A DNA stretch of 64,000 bases from JBMNIZ01 sp050951405 (lineage in GTDB: Bacteria; Bacillota; DULZ01). A program made the translations under genes and the position numbers. Positions 8,258 to 16,518 of this stretch are shown one piece after another (within the stretch, counting starts at the first letter, position 1; each line of letters begins with the position of its first letter). The notes under the pieces are model-generated. The model was not told the origin of the DNA. It ran no database searches and saw only the letters and a program-made list of their open reading frames with translations. Location: the NCBI GenBank assembly GCA_050951405.1, contig JBMNIZ010000005.1:1-64000 (forward strand), written 5' to 3'.

Positions 8258-9400
8258 CTAACTGATCCTAATTGCACGTAAGGTTGCGTCATCAGAGCTT
8301 TGGATTGATGAAATGTCTAAATAACGTCCCGAATGTGACCAACCATCAGCGATTTTTACAAAGCTTAAATAATAACCGGTTGTTTCGCTCTGAAGACGCG
8401 TATAAGCAAAACCTGCTACTCCGTGATCGCCATAATAAGAATGGTCATTCAACGTCAAATAAAACGGCCTTTGGTTTTCAAGTTCTGTCGAAATACGACT
8501 ATAAGTTGCTGTATAGTTTGTAACAGTTACCGTAACGTCGAATAGATCAAATGCTCCTTCGATATAATCTGGCAGTGTTGATCGGGGTGAACCACCAGGA
8601 TTATTATAATAATTGTTTTCAATTCCATAGTCGGCAACAGCCTCAAAAATGTCTTCATAATCTTCAGAAGTGATTGATGAATAATCATTGTATCCGCCAA
8701 TCATTTCAAGAAGATTTGTTATAGCTGTAGGACCGCAATGATCTTCATAACCAGAGAAATCGCCTGTGGTTCTGTAATTGCAATAGGCTTCAAAATCATT
8801 TTGCCAATATTCAGTGGCCACAAATGGCCCCTCATAATATTCGTCTGCCCATTCAAACGGATCTGTTATGGGATACTGCTGTACCGAGATAGTCATACCG
8901 CTACGCAATTCAGATAATGGCGCGGTTATATCGTCTCGGTCTATTGTAGTATTATTCAGTGTAAGCAGCTGTGAGTCGCCATCATCTTCATAGTAGTTTA
9001 ACAGCCCAGTATAAACAACCGAGTCTGTGCTACTAAGATCAAATTCAGAATATAACGGTTCTGCCGAATCCGAATATTCCAACACCTTGTTTACAACATC
9101 AGGATAGGCACATACAACTACATATCCTGTATCTTTTCCACCGGTTTCCAACTCAAAAGAGTATGCCGAAACAGCACCGTTTTCATCATACATGGTCACG
9201 GTATCCACAATAGCTGTATCAGAAGTCCATTGATTGTCCGCCATCCCTTGAGCATCACGCACAAAATATGTAGCTATAATCTCTGCAACTTCAACTGGTA
9301 TGGTATACTGAACAGAAACATTCACAGCGGCTGCGCTCATATTTATTGGTACGACCAGAATTATCGCGGCTATAAAAATTGTCAAAAATCTGCGTTTCAT
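8258..9400 (-). CDS. Secreted papain-fold (C39-like/C10-like) cysteine protease
   Basis: 380 residues. A signal peptide (residues 1-25, ending SAAA) leads into a propeptide-like region (SFELETGGKDTGYVVVCAY, residues 80-125) that resembles streptopain or Spi prodomains. The catalytic core has Cys in EDHCGPTAITNLLEM and His in SYYGDHGVAGFAYT, as in C39_2 and C10-type peptidases. The rest is acidic and rich in Tyr and Asp. Start ATG 9400 has agggggt upstream. No ABC exporter lies nearby, so this is not a bacteriocin-maturation C39 protease; an extracellular housekeeping or adhesion role is more likely. Confidence 0.78.
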   Translation of the reverse strand: MKRRFLTIFIAAIILVVPINMSAAAVNVSVQYTIPVEVAEIIATYFVRDAQGMADNQWTSDTAIVDTVTMYDENGAVSAYSFELETGGKDTGYVVVCAYPDVVNKVLEYSDSAEPLYSEFDLSSTDSVVYTGLLNYYEDDGDSQLLTLNNTTIDRDDITAPLSELRSGMTISVQQYPITDPFEWADEYYEGPFVATEYWQNDFEAYCNYRTTGDFSGYEDHCGPTAITNLLEMIGGYNDYSSITSEDYEDIFEAVADYGIENNYYNNPGGSPRSTLPDYIEGAFDLFDVTVTVTNYTATYSRISTELENQRPFYLTLNDHSYYGDHGVAGFAYTRLQSETTGYYLSFVKIADGWSHSGRYLDISSIQSSDDATLRAIRIS

Positions 9401-9500
9401 TTTAGTACCCCCTAAATCTACAACGTAGTGTAAAGCAAATTACACTTTGTTTATATTGAAGCATGCTATTTTAAAGGGATTCAGAGTTATTTGTTATAAA

Positions 9501-9593
9501 AAAACAATGACCCCCTTTTTTCTGGTATAATTGAGTCTGCCACAACACCAAAAACCCAGAGAAAGGATGGTCATTGTTTTGAACTCAATTATA
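9501..9593 (+). promoter_or_regulatory. Two interleaved inverted repeats over transposase start
   Basis: aaaacaatgacc (9501-9512) is the exact complement of ggtcattgtttt (9569-9580), and tataattgagt (9526-9536) is the exact complement of actcaattata (9583-9593). The order A-B-A'-B' means both stems cannot form as a simple hairpin; they would be alternative or pseudoknotted structures. The second half covers the probable TTG start (9579). The region probably includes the left IS end and may control transposase translation. Confidence 0.6.
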
Positions 9594-11012
9594 TCAGTTT
9601 TAGTAGCATACAATCAATTTCTAATTGCTCAAATCCATCAATTACTTTTGTTTATAGTGAAAAATATACCTCTTAAGTCTTCTAAGCGCAGTATTACAAG
9701 CCCTAAATATAATAAACTAACTGTTGATAAACTCCCTATTATTAAGAAGACGAAGCAGTTGAACTACTTCTTGCTGCTTGAGGAATATAGGGTAAAGCAT
9801 GGTAAGAATCTCAAGCCAGTCAAGTCTCGTGGCGGAAAGCCTGTATCCTCTGATACTGTGTGCCCTTGCTGCGGTGCACCACATACATACATCTACGACA
9901 ATACCGGAGGCCGTGGCCAGCTTCTGTGCAAAATCTGTAATCACAGATTTACCAAAGGTAAAACAGATTTTAAACCTATTACTTTGCTATGCCCTTATTG
10001 TGGTCATACCCTTGTCAAAAAGAAGGATCGTAAACATTTCAACATCCACAAGTGTGTAAACAAGAACTGTTCCTTCTACCTGGATGCCCTTAGGAGACTG
10101 TCGCCGGAAGATCTTGCAGAATACCAGCAAGATAAACATAAATTCAAACTCCACTACATTTACCGGGAATTCACCATCGACTACTTTAAGATGGATTTGT
10201 CTTCCCTGCCTAAAGGCGCTACCAATCTTTCTTTCAGGAATTTCTCCTCGCACATAATGGGGCTTTGTCTTACATGCAATGTCAACCTGGGACTTTCTAC
10301 CCGAGTCACTGCCAGAGCTCTCCAGGAAGTACATGGTGTCAAAATTTCTCATGTTACTGTAGCAAATTACGCCAAGACTGCTGCTGCCCTGGTAAAGCCT
10401 TTTGTTGATAATTACGATTACAAACCCACCAACTACCTGGCTGCCGATGAAACCTACACAAAAGTCAAAGGTGTTCGTCATTATGTCTGGTTTGTCATGG
10501 ATGCCCTTAAGAAATCTATCCTTGGTTATCAGATATCAAACACTCGTGATGTGGGACCTTGTATCCTTGCTATGCGTATGGCATTTTCAAAGTTCAAAGA
10601 GTTTCCTGGTAAAGCACTTAAGTTTGCTGCTGACGGTTATACAGCTTACAAGCTTGCGCAGCAGCAATTCATGTTACAGGGTATGGACTTTAACCTTATC
10701 CAGGTAATTGGCCTTACCAATGATGATCCTGTCTCTGAGGAATACCGCTGGCTGAAGCAGATCATTGAGCGTCTTAACAGAACGTTTAATTTCTCCTATC
10801 AGGTCACCAACGGTTACGGTAGCGGTGAAGGCTCAAATACTCATGTCGCACTCTTTGTCGCTTACTACAATTTCCTTCGTCCCCATCCCTACACTTACTG
10901 GCAGCCTCTGAACTCCATCCCTGAGCTTGAGTCCATACCCAATATGCCGGCTAAGTGGCAGCAGTTAATTAAAATGTCTCAGGAATTCATTTTATCGAAA
11001 CAGGTTTCTTAG
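9579..11012 (+). CDS. Zinc-ribbon DDE transposase (IS6/IS240-type catalytic domain)
   Basis: About 477 residues from TTG 9579 (aaagga upstream; the frame opens at 9531). The N-terminus is hydrophobic and helical. Two zinc-ribbon units follow (CPCCG ... CKICN and CPYCG ... C). The DDE domain then has Asp in NYLAADETYTKVKG, Asp in LKFAADGYTAY and Glu in WLKQIIERLNRTF, with YVWFVMDA typical of IS6/IS240-like integrase cores. IS30 inserted 19 bp after the stop, so the right end of this element may be lost or displaced; I found no partner for its left end. Confidence 0.85.
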   Translation: MNSIISVLVAYNQFLIAQIHQLLLFIVKNIPLKSSKRSITSPKYNKLTVDKLPIIKKTKQLNYFLLLEEYRVKHGKNLKPVKSRGGKPVSSDTVCPCCGAPHTYIYDNTGGRGQLLCKICNHRFTKGKTDFKPITLLCPYCGHTLVKKKDRKHFNIHKCVNKNCSFYLDALRRLSPEDLAEYQQDKHKFKLHYIYREFTIDYFKMDLSSLPKGATNLSFRNFSSHIMGLCLTCNVNLGLSTRVTARALQEVHGVKISHVTVANYAKTAAALVKPFVDNYDYKPTNYLAADETYTKVKGVRHYVWFVMDALKKSILGYQISNTRDVGPCILAMRMAFSKFKEFPGKALKFAADGYTAYKLAQQQFMLQGMDFNLIQVIGLTNDDPVSEEYRWLKQIIERLNRTFNFSYQVTNGYGSGEGSNTHVALFVAYYNFLRPHPYTYWQPLNSIPELESIPNMPAKWQQLIKMSQEFILSKQVS

Positions 11013-11134
11013 TAGCGTTTATGCCGGTAAATTGTAAAATTAATTGCCGCATTTAATAAAAAATAGAGACTCAAGGCTAAACCTCTGATATGTTTAAGGT
11101 AACTACGCTTAAAAACATAAAGGAGGCAAAGCAC

Positions 11135-11941
11135 ATGAGTCAACTCAATTGTACCACGACTTCCCGCCGCTTTAAACACATCACTGTAAAAGAACGCTAT
11201 CAGATTGAAATTCTTCTAAAGGAGAAGAAGTCACCCAGCGAGATAGCAAAGCTGTTAGGCAAGCATAAGCGAACCATCGAACGTGAGATTGCCCGTGGAA
11301 CTGTCAGGATGCTGAGAAGCGACCTGGTTTATGTTGATAGATACTGTGCAGATACAGCAGAGCGAATATACCGCGAGAGAGCTGCTAATAAGGGAGCATG
11401 CTTAAAGATCGGTCATGACCATGGACTAGCCGATTACATTGAAAAAAAGATTATCAAAGAGGGATATACCCCTGACGCAGTCATTGGCGAAATCCGGGCA
11501 AAAGGCTTAAAATTTAAGACTAGTATATGCACAAAAACGCTCTATAACTATATCGACAAAGAAGTATTTGCAAATATAACAAATAAAAACCTTCCAGTAA
11601 AACGAGTACCTAAAAAAAATCGCCATAAGAGGGTACGAGTTGCCCACAACAATCTAAAAGGTAGAAACATTGAAGAAAGACCTGCGGCAGCTAATACTCG
11701 TGAAGAAGCCGGCCATTGGGAGATGGATTGTGTTGTAAGCGGCAAAGGGAAAGGCAAAGCCGCACTCTTAGTTCTAACAGAACGCAAGTTTAGAAAAGAG
11801 ATTATCCGAAAGATGCCGGAAAAGACACAGAAATCAGTGAAGAAAACGCTGGATAGGCTTGAAAGAGAGTACGGAGCACGCTTTTCAGAAGTGTTCAAAA
11901 CCATTACGGTAGATAACGGAAGCGAGTTTCTGGAAGTGTAA
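11135..11941 (+). pseudogene. IS30-family transposase, 5' part (right copy)
   Basis: 268 residues from ATG 11135 (aaaggagg upstream). It has the N-terminal helix-turn-helix, the central RVPKKNRHKRVR basic linker and two of three catalytic acidic residues (GHWEMDCVV and TVDNGSEF). It is cut by IS256 after FLEV; the stop lies in the IS end. Relative to the left copy it differs by Asn for Ser at GRNIEE. Confidence 0.92.
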
Positions 11942-13462
11942 ATTATTTTGTGTAAATGGATTTGTTCCTTAAAGCTTTGTTTACTGGCTTAGCATTAGTT
12001 TAACATAAATTGGGAATAATATTCATGGCTCTTACCTATCAGGGGGATAGGGCAATGCCGGAGGGCAACCCGAGCGCCTGTTAGGGTTCTCCTGAGGATA
12101 GGGGTGGCTTTTTGCTGCCCCTTTACCGATCCTTTAAATATCCTTGGGAGAACAAAAGCGATAAACTCTGGGGCGAAGCCCCAAAAGTTATATTATTAAC
12201 CCTGGTTTTATTCGATCCCTGAAATAGATGGCAAACTGTGAGATACAACTCCCCCAATCTTTTAATGGCATGGTCCATTTTTTATAAATATCCATGGTAG
12301 CCAGATAGACTATTTTAATTAACGCTTCATCGTTTGGATAAGCTGTCTTGGTTTTGGTGACTTTCCTTAATTGTCGGTGATAACCTTCAATGATGTTGGT
12401 AGTGTAAATCATCTTTCGTATTTCATGGGGATATTTGAAGTAAGTAGTTAATTCTGACCAATTATTCTCCCAGGAACGAATTATAATTGGGTATTTGTTA
12501 CTCCATTTTTCTTTAAATTCCCCAAAGGCAAACTCTGCTTCTTCCAAGGTTAAAGCCTGATAAACTTTTTTCAGATCCGCCATTATTTCCTTCTTGTGTT
12601 TGTAAGGTACATACTTTAATGAGTTACGGATCTGGTGGATTACGCATAATTGGAGCTCTGTTTGAGGAAAAACAGCGTTAATTGCCTCAGAAAAGCCGGC
12701 TAAACCATCTTTGCAAGCAATTAGGATATCCTCAACACCACGATTTTTCAGTTCATTGCAAACATTGAGCCAAAACTTTGCACTTTTATGTTCTCCTACC
12801 CAAATACCGAGTATTTCTTTATGACCTTCCAGGTTGATACCTAAAACGCTGTAGGCTGCCTTATTAACAATACGGCTGTCCTGGCGCACTTTAAAGTGAA
12901 TGGCATCAAGGAATACTATTGGGTAGATTCGGTCCAGCGGCCGGGATTGCCACTCAGCAATCATAGGCAGTATTTTATCTGTGACCTTACTGACCATAGT
13001 AGGGGATACATCAATACCATAGATATCCTGCATGTGTTTTTCTATATCCCTGGTAGACAAACCTTTAGCATACATAGCAATAATTTGGTCTTCTAATTGG
13101 TTAGATGTGTTCTCGTATTTCTTGACAATCTGAGGCTCAAATTCCCCGTTACGATCTCTGGGAACTTCAATTTCAGTTTGTCCAAACCTTGTTTTTACCG
13201 TCTTCTTGCTGTAACCGTTTCGGCTGTTACCGCTGTTATTACCGACTGGATCATGTTTTGCGTAGCCAAGGTGCTCCTCCATTTCTGCTTCAAAGATTTG
13301 CTGCAGGGTCTCTTTAAAAAGGTCTTTTAGCTTTTCATGGATGTCATCCATACTACGGCAGCCTTTGGCTAATTCTTTTGCCAATAATGATTTGTTTTGC
13401 ATAAATGGTCATCTCCTTTTATTGGATAGTATTACCATTTACACAAAACTTTTTACGCTCTC
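11932..13462 (-). mobile_element. IS256-family insertion sequence, right copy
   Basis: A 1.53-kb element with the same ends as the left copy, inserted in the IS30 transposase gene. The outer end cgctctc stops at 13462 and the IS30 reading frame resumes at 13463. An exact target duplication is not visible at either side, perhaps because of later change. Confidence 0.88.
12188..13402 (-). CDS. IS256-family transposase (right copy)
   Basis: 404 residues, identical to the left copy except for Lys in place of Glu in GEHKSAKFW. All DDE residues and the full length are kept (FLDAIHFKVR, LIACKDGLAG, NIIEGYHRQLRK). The start ATG at 13402 follows aaaggagatgacc. It is read away from the IS30 tail, toward the interior of the inverted segment. 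Probably functional. Confidence 0.95.
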   Translation of the reverse strand: MQNKSLLAKELAKGCRSMDDIHEKLKDLFKETLQQIFEAEMEEHLGYAKHDPVGNNSGNSRNGYSKKTVKTRFGQTEIEVPRDRNGEFEPQIVKKYENTSNQLEDQIIAMYAKGLSTRDIEKHMQDIYGIDVSPTMVSKVTDKILPMIAEWQSRPLDRIYPIVFLDAIHFKVRQDSRIVNKAAYSVLGINLEGHKEILGIWVGEHKSAKFWLNVCNELKNRGVEDILIACKDGLAGFSEAINAVFPQTELQLCVIHQIRNSLKYVPYKHKKEIMADLKKVYQALTLEEAEFAFGEFKEKWSNKYPIIIRSWENNWSELTTYFKYPHEIRKMIYTTNIIEGYHRQLRKVTKTKTAYPNDEALIKIVYLATMDIYKKWTMPLKDWGSCISQFAIYFRDRIKPGLII

Positions 13463-13711
13463 TTAGAGAGTTCAATCAGAAAGCCGGGCACTCATCGGAC
13501 TAAAATCTATTATGCTCACCCATTCAGCGCATGGGAACGTGGGTCCAATGAAAATGCTAATAAGCTAATACGTCGGTTTATTCCAAAGGGCACAGATATC
13601 AGCAAGCTTAAACAGAAAGATATTAGGCGAATTGAGAACTGGATGAATAATTACCCAAGAAAAATTCATGGATATAAATCTGCCAATGAGATGGCAAAGA
13701 TGGCAGTATAA
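13463..13711 (+). pseudogene. IS30 transposase C-terminal piece with catalytic Glu
   Basis: The frame from 13463 reads LESSIRKPGTHRTKIYYAH, then PFSAWERGSNENANKLIRRF and on to YPRKIHGYKSANEMAKMAV and a TAA at 13711. WERGSNENANKLIRRF is the IS30-family hallmark around the third catalytic residue (Glu). It completes the transposase started at 11135, so this locus held an intact IS30 before IS256 inserted. It is too short and startless to be expressed on its own. Confidence 0.9.
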
Positions 13712-13761
13712 TCAATCAGAGGATGCCAAAATATGGGTGGCAATTAAACTTGCAATTCCCG

Positions 13762-13776
13762 AAGTTGGCGGTTTGA
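13762..13776 (+). repeat. 15-bp phage repeat beside IS30 right end
   Basis: aagttggcggtttga at 13762-13776, just outside the IS30 right end, also occurs on the minus strand at 2546-2560, between the stop of the phage sigma-like gene and the left IS30 end of the other arm. In related prophages this type of sequence lies between the sigma-like gene and the HNH gene (recollection). The two copies therefore mark the two sides of the original IS30 insertion point. Confidence 0.7.
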
Positions 13777-13840
13777 TGGCGGTTTGTTTGCTTTCATCTG
13801 TGCTATACTGGTAGCATGAAATGATATGTAAAAGCCGAAA

Positions 13841-13874
13841 AAGCCTTTGGGGCATATGCCCTGAGGGCTTTTTT
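13841..13874 (+). terminator. Intrinsic terminator upstream of HNH gene
   Basis: aagcctttggggcat pairs with atgccctgagggctt, directly followed by TTTT. It lies between the IS30 end and the HNH gene and would end plus-strand transcripts from the phage or IS side. Confidence 0.7.
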
Positions 13875-13894
13875 CATGCATGGGAGATGGAGAT

Positions 13895-14248
13895 ATGCCA
13901 AGAAAACCCAAGCGCCCGTGCAGCTATCCCGGCTGTGCGGAGCTGACGGACGTAAGATTCTGCGAGAAACACCAAAAGGAAATGGACGCAAGATACAACA
14001 AATATGAGCGCGACCCGAGGGTACGAAAACGCTACGGCAGGAGTTGGAAGCGCATCCGGGACAGGTACATAGCGGAGCATCCGCTTTGCGAGGAATGCAA
14101 AAAGGCCGGAAGGCTCACTCCGGCCGAAGAGGTGCATCATATCATCCCTTTGTCCAGAGGCTGAACCAATGAGGACAGAAACCTTATGAGCCTGTGCACA
14201 AGGTGCCACTCGTCGATAACGGCGAAAGAAGGCGGGCGCTGGGGATAA
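13895..14248 (+). pseudogene. Phage HNH endonuclease with premature TGA
   Basis: It starts MPRKPKRPCSYPGCAELTD (ATG 13895, ggagat upstream) and has YGRSWKRIRDRYI, CEECKKAG and the HNH core VHHIIPLSRG. A TGA at 14162-14164 stops it; the same frame then continues TNEDRNLMSLCTRCHSSITA and ends EGGRWG at 14248, completing the domain. One base change (probably GGA to TGA) explains it. Such proteins nick DNA during phage packaging and lie next to terminase genes; no terminase gene remains here. Confidence 0.82.
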
Positions 14249-14249
14249 A

Positions 14250-14275
14250 GAAAAGCCGCCTTGCGGCGGCGCTTT
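14250..14275. terminator. Short GC hairpin between HNH remnant and PIN gene
   Basis: gccgcc (14255-14260) and ggcggc (14265-14270) form a tight stem preceded by AAAA on the plus strand, so it can end minus-strand transcription of the toxin gene, which stops at 14275. Confidence 0.5.
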
Positions 14276-14685
14276 CAATCAAACTGCCTGAGAAAAGCGG
14301 CGGGCTCTTTTGCGGGAACCGGCGAGGCCACAAAATCGGCGGTGTTGCGCGTGACGATGCAGTCCGCTTTGATGCGCTTAGCGCACTGCGCGGCGAGCGC
14401 ATCCTCGTAGTCCGTCATGTCAAGCTCCATGGCGCCGAGTACATCCGCCTTCCCGACGTCGGCGGTATCCAGAACGGAGCACAGCGTCCTGATGGCTTCT
14501 ATCGTTTTCTCCCTCCCGGCCGCTTTCCTCACCACATAGTAGATGTCGGTGACGGCGCTGGCAGTCAGAAAGCCCTCGACCTCGCCGCTTCTGCAGAGCT
14601 CCAGCACCCGTTCGGCGTGATCCGCAAAAGGCGTCCGGTCGACAAGGTAGTCGATGATGACGTTGGTGTCAATTAGGATCTTCAT
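14275..14685 (-). CDS. PIN-domain toxin (VapC-like)
   Basis: 136 residues with the PIN-domain start MKILIDTNVIIDYL (first acidic residue Asp6), a Glu-rich middle, and the third acidic patch at MELDMTDYEDALAA and DCIVTRNTADF. PIN toxins are Mg-dependent ribonucleases that cleave RNA, often tRNA. The gene overlaps the end of the Phd-type antitoxin gene by 17 bp, the usual order for such modules. Full family length, no break. It lies between the prophage remnant and an IS, so it is likely mobile cargo. Confidence 0.88.
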   Translation of the reverse strand: MKILIDTNVIIDYLVDRTPFADHAERVLELCRSGEVEGFLTASAVTDIYYVVRKAAGREKTIEAIRTLCSVLDTADVGKADVLGAMELDMTDYEDALAAQCAKRIKADCIVTRNTADFVASPVPAKEPAAFLRQFD

Positions 14686-14902
14686 TGTACCTTGCCAGCC
14701 TTTCCTCGCGTATCTCCTCCCGGGTAATATCGACTCCCTTTAAAATGCCACGCAGGGATTTAATTGCGTCTTTCTTCATGCTTTCGACGTTTGTAAGGAG
14801 CGCGACGTCCTTGCCGTTGCGGGTGATGATGATGTCCTCGAACGCGGCGCGCTCGATATACTTGCCCATGTTCATCTTAAGTTCGGTAGCTGAAACGCGC
14901 AT
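14669..14902 (-). CDS. Phd/YefM-family antitoxin
   Basis: 77 residues from ATG 14902, with aaaggag eight bases upstream (the frame also opens at GTG 14911). The N-terminus MRVSATELKMNMGKYIERA and IIITRNGKDVALL match the Phd/YefM fold that binds DNA; the charged C-terminus (REEIREERLARYNED) would wrap and neutralise the PIN toxin. The toxin start lies inside its 3' end. The promoter with two direct repeats just upstream fits autoregulation. Confidence 0.87.
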   Translation of the reverse strand: MRVSATELKMNMGKYIERAAFEDIIITRNGKDVALLTNVESMKKDAIKSLRGILKGVDITREEIREERLARYNEDPN

Positions 14903-14939
14903 GTTGTTCACTCCTTTCGCTTGTACTGTGTTCTATTAT

Positions 14940-14986
14940 ATTATATGCATATTGTTCGATTTAGTCAATAATATTCTGTTCGATTT
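14940..14986 (-). promoter_or_regulatory. Antitoxin-toxin promoter with two direct-repeat operators
   Basis: On the minus strand TTGACT (14963-14968), a 17-bp spacer and TATAAT (14940-14945) form a near-consensus promoter. tgttcgattt occurs at 14953-14962 (in the spacer) and again at 14977-14986 (upstream of -35), 24 bp apart. The placement suggests binding sites for the antitoxin complex. Confidence 0.75.
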
Positions 14987-15065
14987 TTGTTGTTATCTTA
15001 TGATAATGTCATCTTGTTAATTATCTTGATAAAATGTCACTATGGATAACGAGGTGTATTATCTT

Positions 15066-16388
15066 ATGTCCCAAAAACAACTTAATAGGTTTTTAGTAAT
15101 TACCAAACTCATCGAAGGGCATATCACAGTCAAAGAAGCATCTGAGAGCCTTGGACTTTGCGAAAGACAAATACTCCGCCTCAAGAAAGGAGTGCAAGAA
15201 CAGGGGGCGTCTTTCCTAGTCCATAAAAACAAAGGCAAAAAACCTTATCATGCCATCCCGGATCAAACTGCCCAGACAATTATTAACCTTAAAAAGTCAG
15301 ATACCTACAGAAACGCTAATTTCTTGCACTTTCAGGAAATGCTGGCAGAGCATGAACAAATTAATATCAGCTATTCAGCGCTTTACAAGCTGCTAAAGAA
15401 GTCGGGCTTTGAAAGCCCGAAAAAACGTAGGAGGTTTAAGCCCCATCGCACTAGAAAGCGTAAACCCCAGGAAGGGCTTTTAATCCAGATGGATGCTACG
15501 CCCTATGAATGGTTTGGTACCAGCGAAAATTTTAGCCTGCATGGTGGTATTGATGATGCTACAGGCAAAGTGGTAGCCTTATACCTGGCTAAGAATGAAT
15601 GCCTCCAGGGGTACTTTGAAGTTATGCGCTTTATGTTTGAAAATTTCGGCATCCCGGTTAGTATCTATTCCGACAGCCATACCATTTTCAAATCACCTTT
15701 AAAGGATAAACTGTCTATTGAAGAACAGTTGGCAGGTAAAAGAACAAAACCAACCCAGTTTGGCCGTGCTATGGAAGAGATGGGTGTAACCATTATTACC
15801 GCACGTTCACCTCAAGCAAAGGGCCGTGTGGAACGTCTGTGGGAAACGCTGCAAAGTAGACTGCCGGTCGAGTTTAAGCGTAACAACATCAACACTTTGG
15901 ATGAGGCTAATGCCTTTTTAGCAAAGTACATATACAAGTTTAATAAGCGGTTTGCGGTAGAGCCTGAAAATACCGAATGTGCTTTCAGACCCGTACCTTC
16001 AAACCTGTGCATAGACCACATCCTTTGCATCGTTAAGCAGCGTACATTTGACAATGGTGGAGTATTTTCCTTTTACAGTAAACATTTTAAGATTATTCAG
16101 TCCAAGGAACTTCCTCCACTACCCAAAAGTGCCCGCATAGATGTACTTACTAGCCCTCATTTCGGTATTAAAGTGGCCTATAAGGGTGCTATATACGATA
16201 CAATGCCGTTCGTTAAGTCAAAGAAGATACAGGACAAGGCTCCTGCAAAAGAGAGAAAGAAATGGTCACCACCGGACAGCCATTACTACAAGTACGGTCA
16301 TAGACTTGTGAAAAAACTGGCCTTTACCGAAAGTGATCAAGAAATACTCGCGATGCTCGAAGAAATATTTCTCTCAAAAATGGCTTAA
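15066..16388 (+). CDS. ISNCY/IS1202-group transposase
   Basis: 440 residues from ATG 15066 with gaggtg upstream (the frame opens at 15042). An N-terminal helix-turn-helix (ITVKEASESLGLCERQILRL) is followed by an integrase-fold domain with acidic residues in LIQMDATPYEWF, VSIYSDSHTIF and GRVERLWETLQ, and a basic C-terminal region. This matches the IS1202 group of ISNCY transposases. It is full length with no break, so the element may still be mobile. Confidence 0.88.
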   Translation: MSQKQLNRFLVITKLIEGHITVKEASESLGLCERQILRLKKGVQEQGASFLVHKNKGKKPYHAIPDQTAQTIINLKKSDTYRNANFLHFQEMLAEHEQINISYSALYKLLKKSGFESPKKRRRFKPHRTRKRKPQEGLLIQMDATPYEWFGTSENFSLHGGIDDATGKVVALYLAKNECLQGYFEVMRFMFENFGIPVSIYSDSHTIFKSPLKDKLSIEEQLAGKRTKPTQFGRAMEEMGVTIITARSPQAKGRVERLWETLQSRLPVEFKRNNINTLDEANAFLAKYIYKFNKRFAVEPENTECAFRPVPSNLCIDHILCIVKQRTFDNGGVFSFYSKHFKIIQSKELPPLPKSARIDVLTSPHFGIKVAYKGAIYDTMPFVKSKKIQDKAPAKERKKWSPPDSHYYKYGHRLVKKLAFTESDQEILAMLEEIFLSKMA

Positions 16389-16400
16389 AACACGTTGTTT

Positions 16401-16518
16401 TAACCTGGCTAACTATTACTCTGCTGGCTGCCTGGCAACGTCAAGGGCGAGCTTTAGCGAGTTCATCTTGACCCTTGACGTTGCCAGGCAGCCAGCTATC
16501 ATCCCAATAGCCAGGTTA
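16401..16518 (+). repeat. Long imperfect palindrome at the end of the IS1202-like element
   Basis: The outer arms taacctggct (16401-16410) and agccaggtta (16509-16518) enclose inner perfect 25-bp arms at 16423-16447 and 16472-16496 (gctggctgcctggcaacg and so on), with a 24-base loop. The stem is far stronger than needed for a terminator. It could block read-through, protect the transcript or act as a folded DNA end. Confidence 0.8.

Larger units (their letters stand above)
11032..13462 (-). repeat. Right arm of 2.43-kb inverted repeat
   Basis: This is the inverted partner of 108-2539. It begins at the IS30 left end and stops exactly at the outer IS256 end (13462), beyond which the original IS30 sequence continues only on this side. 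The pair could recombine and flip the 8.5 kb between the arms. Confidence 0.93.
11031..13757 (+). mobile_element. IS30-family element interrupted by IS256 (right copy)
   Basis: The ends attgtaaaattaattgccgc (from 11031) and gtggcaattaaacttgcaat (to about 13756) are imperfect inverted repeats, marking an IS30-type element. Without the inserted 1.53-kb IS256 element it would be about 1.2 kb, the usual IS30 size. Both halves of its transposase gene are present either side of the insertion (11135-11941 and 13463-13711). This is the fuller of the two copies. Confidence 0.85.

Noticed and set aside
8258..9400. C39 protease as part of a bacteriocin export system
   Set aside because: No ABC transporter domain, leader peptide gene or immunity gene lies nearby; the protein has its own signal peptide.
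2735..14164. Genetic-code change (TGA read as Trp) in the phage genes
   Set aside because: Only two sites, one at a position where Gly is expected, and both genes show other damage or context of decay; host genes use TGA as stop, for example at the truB end.
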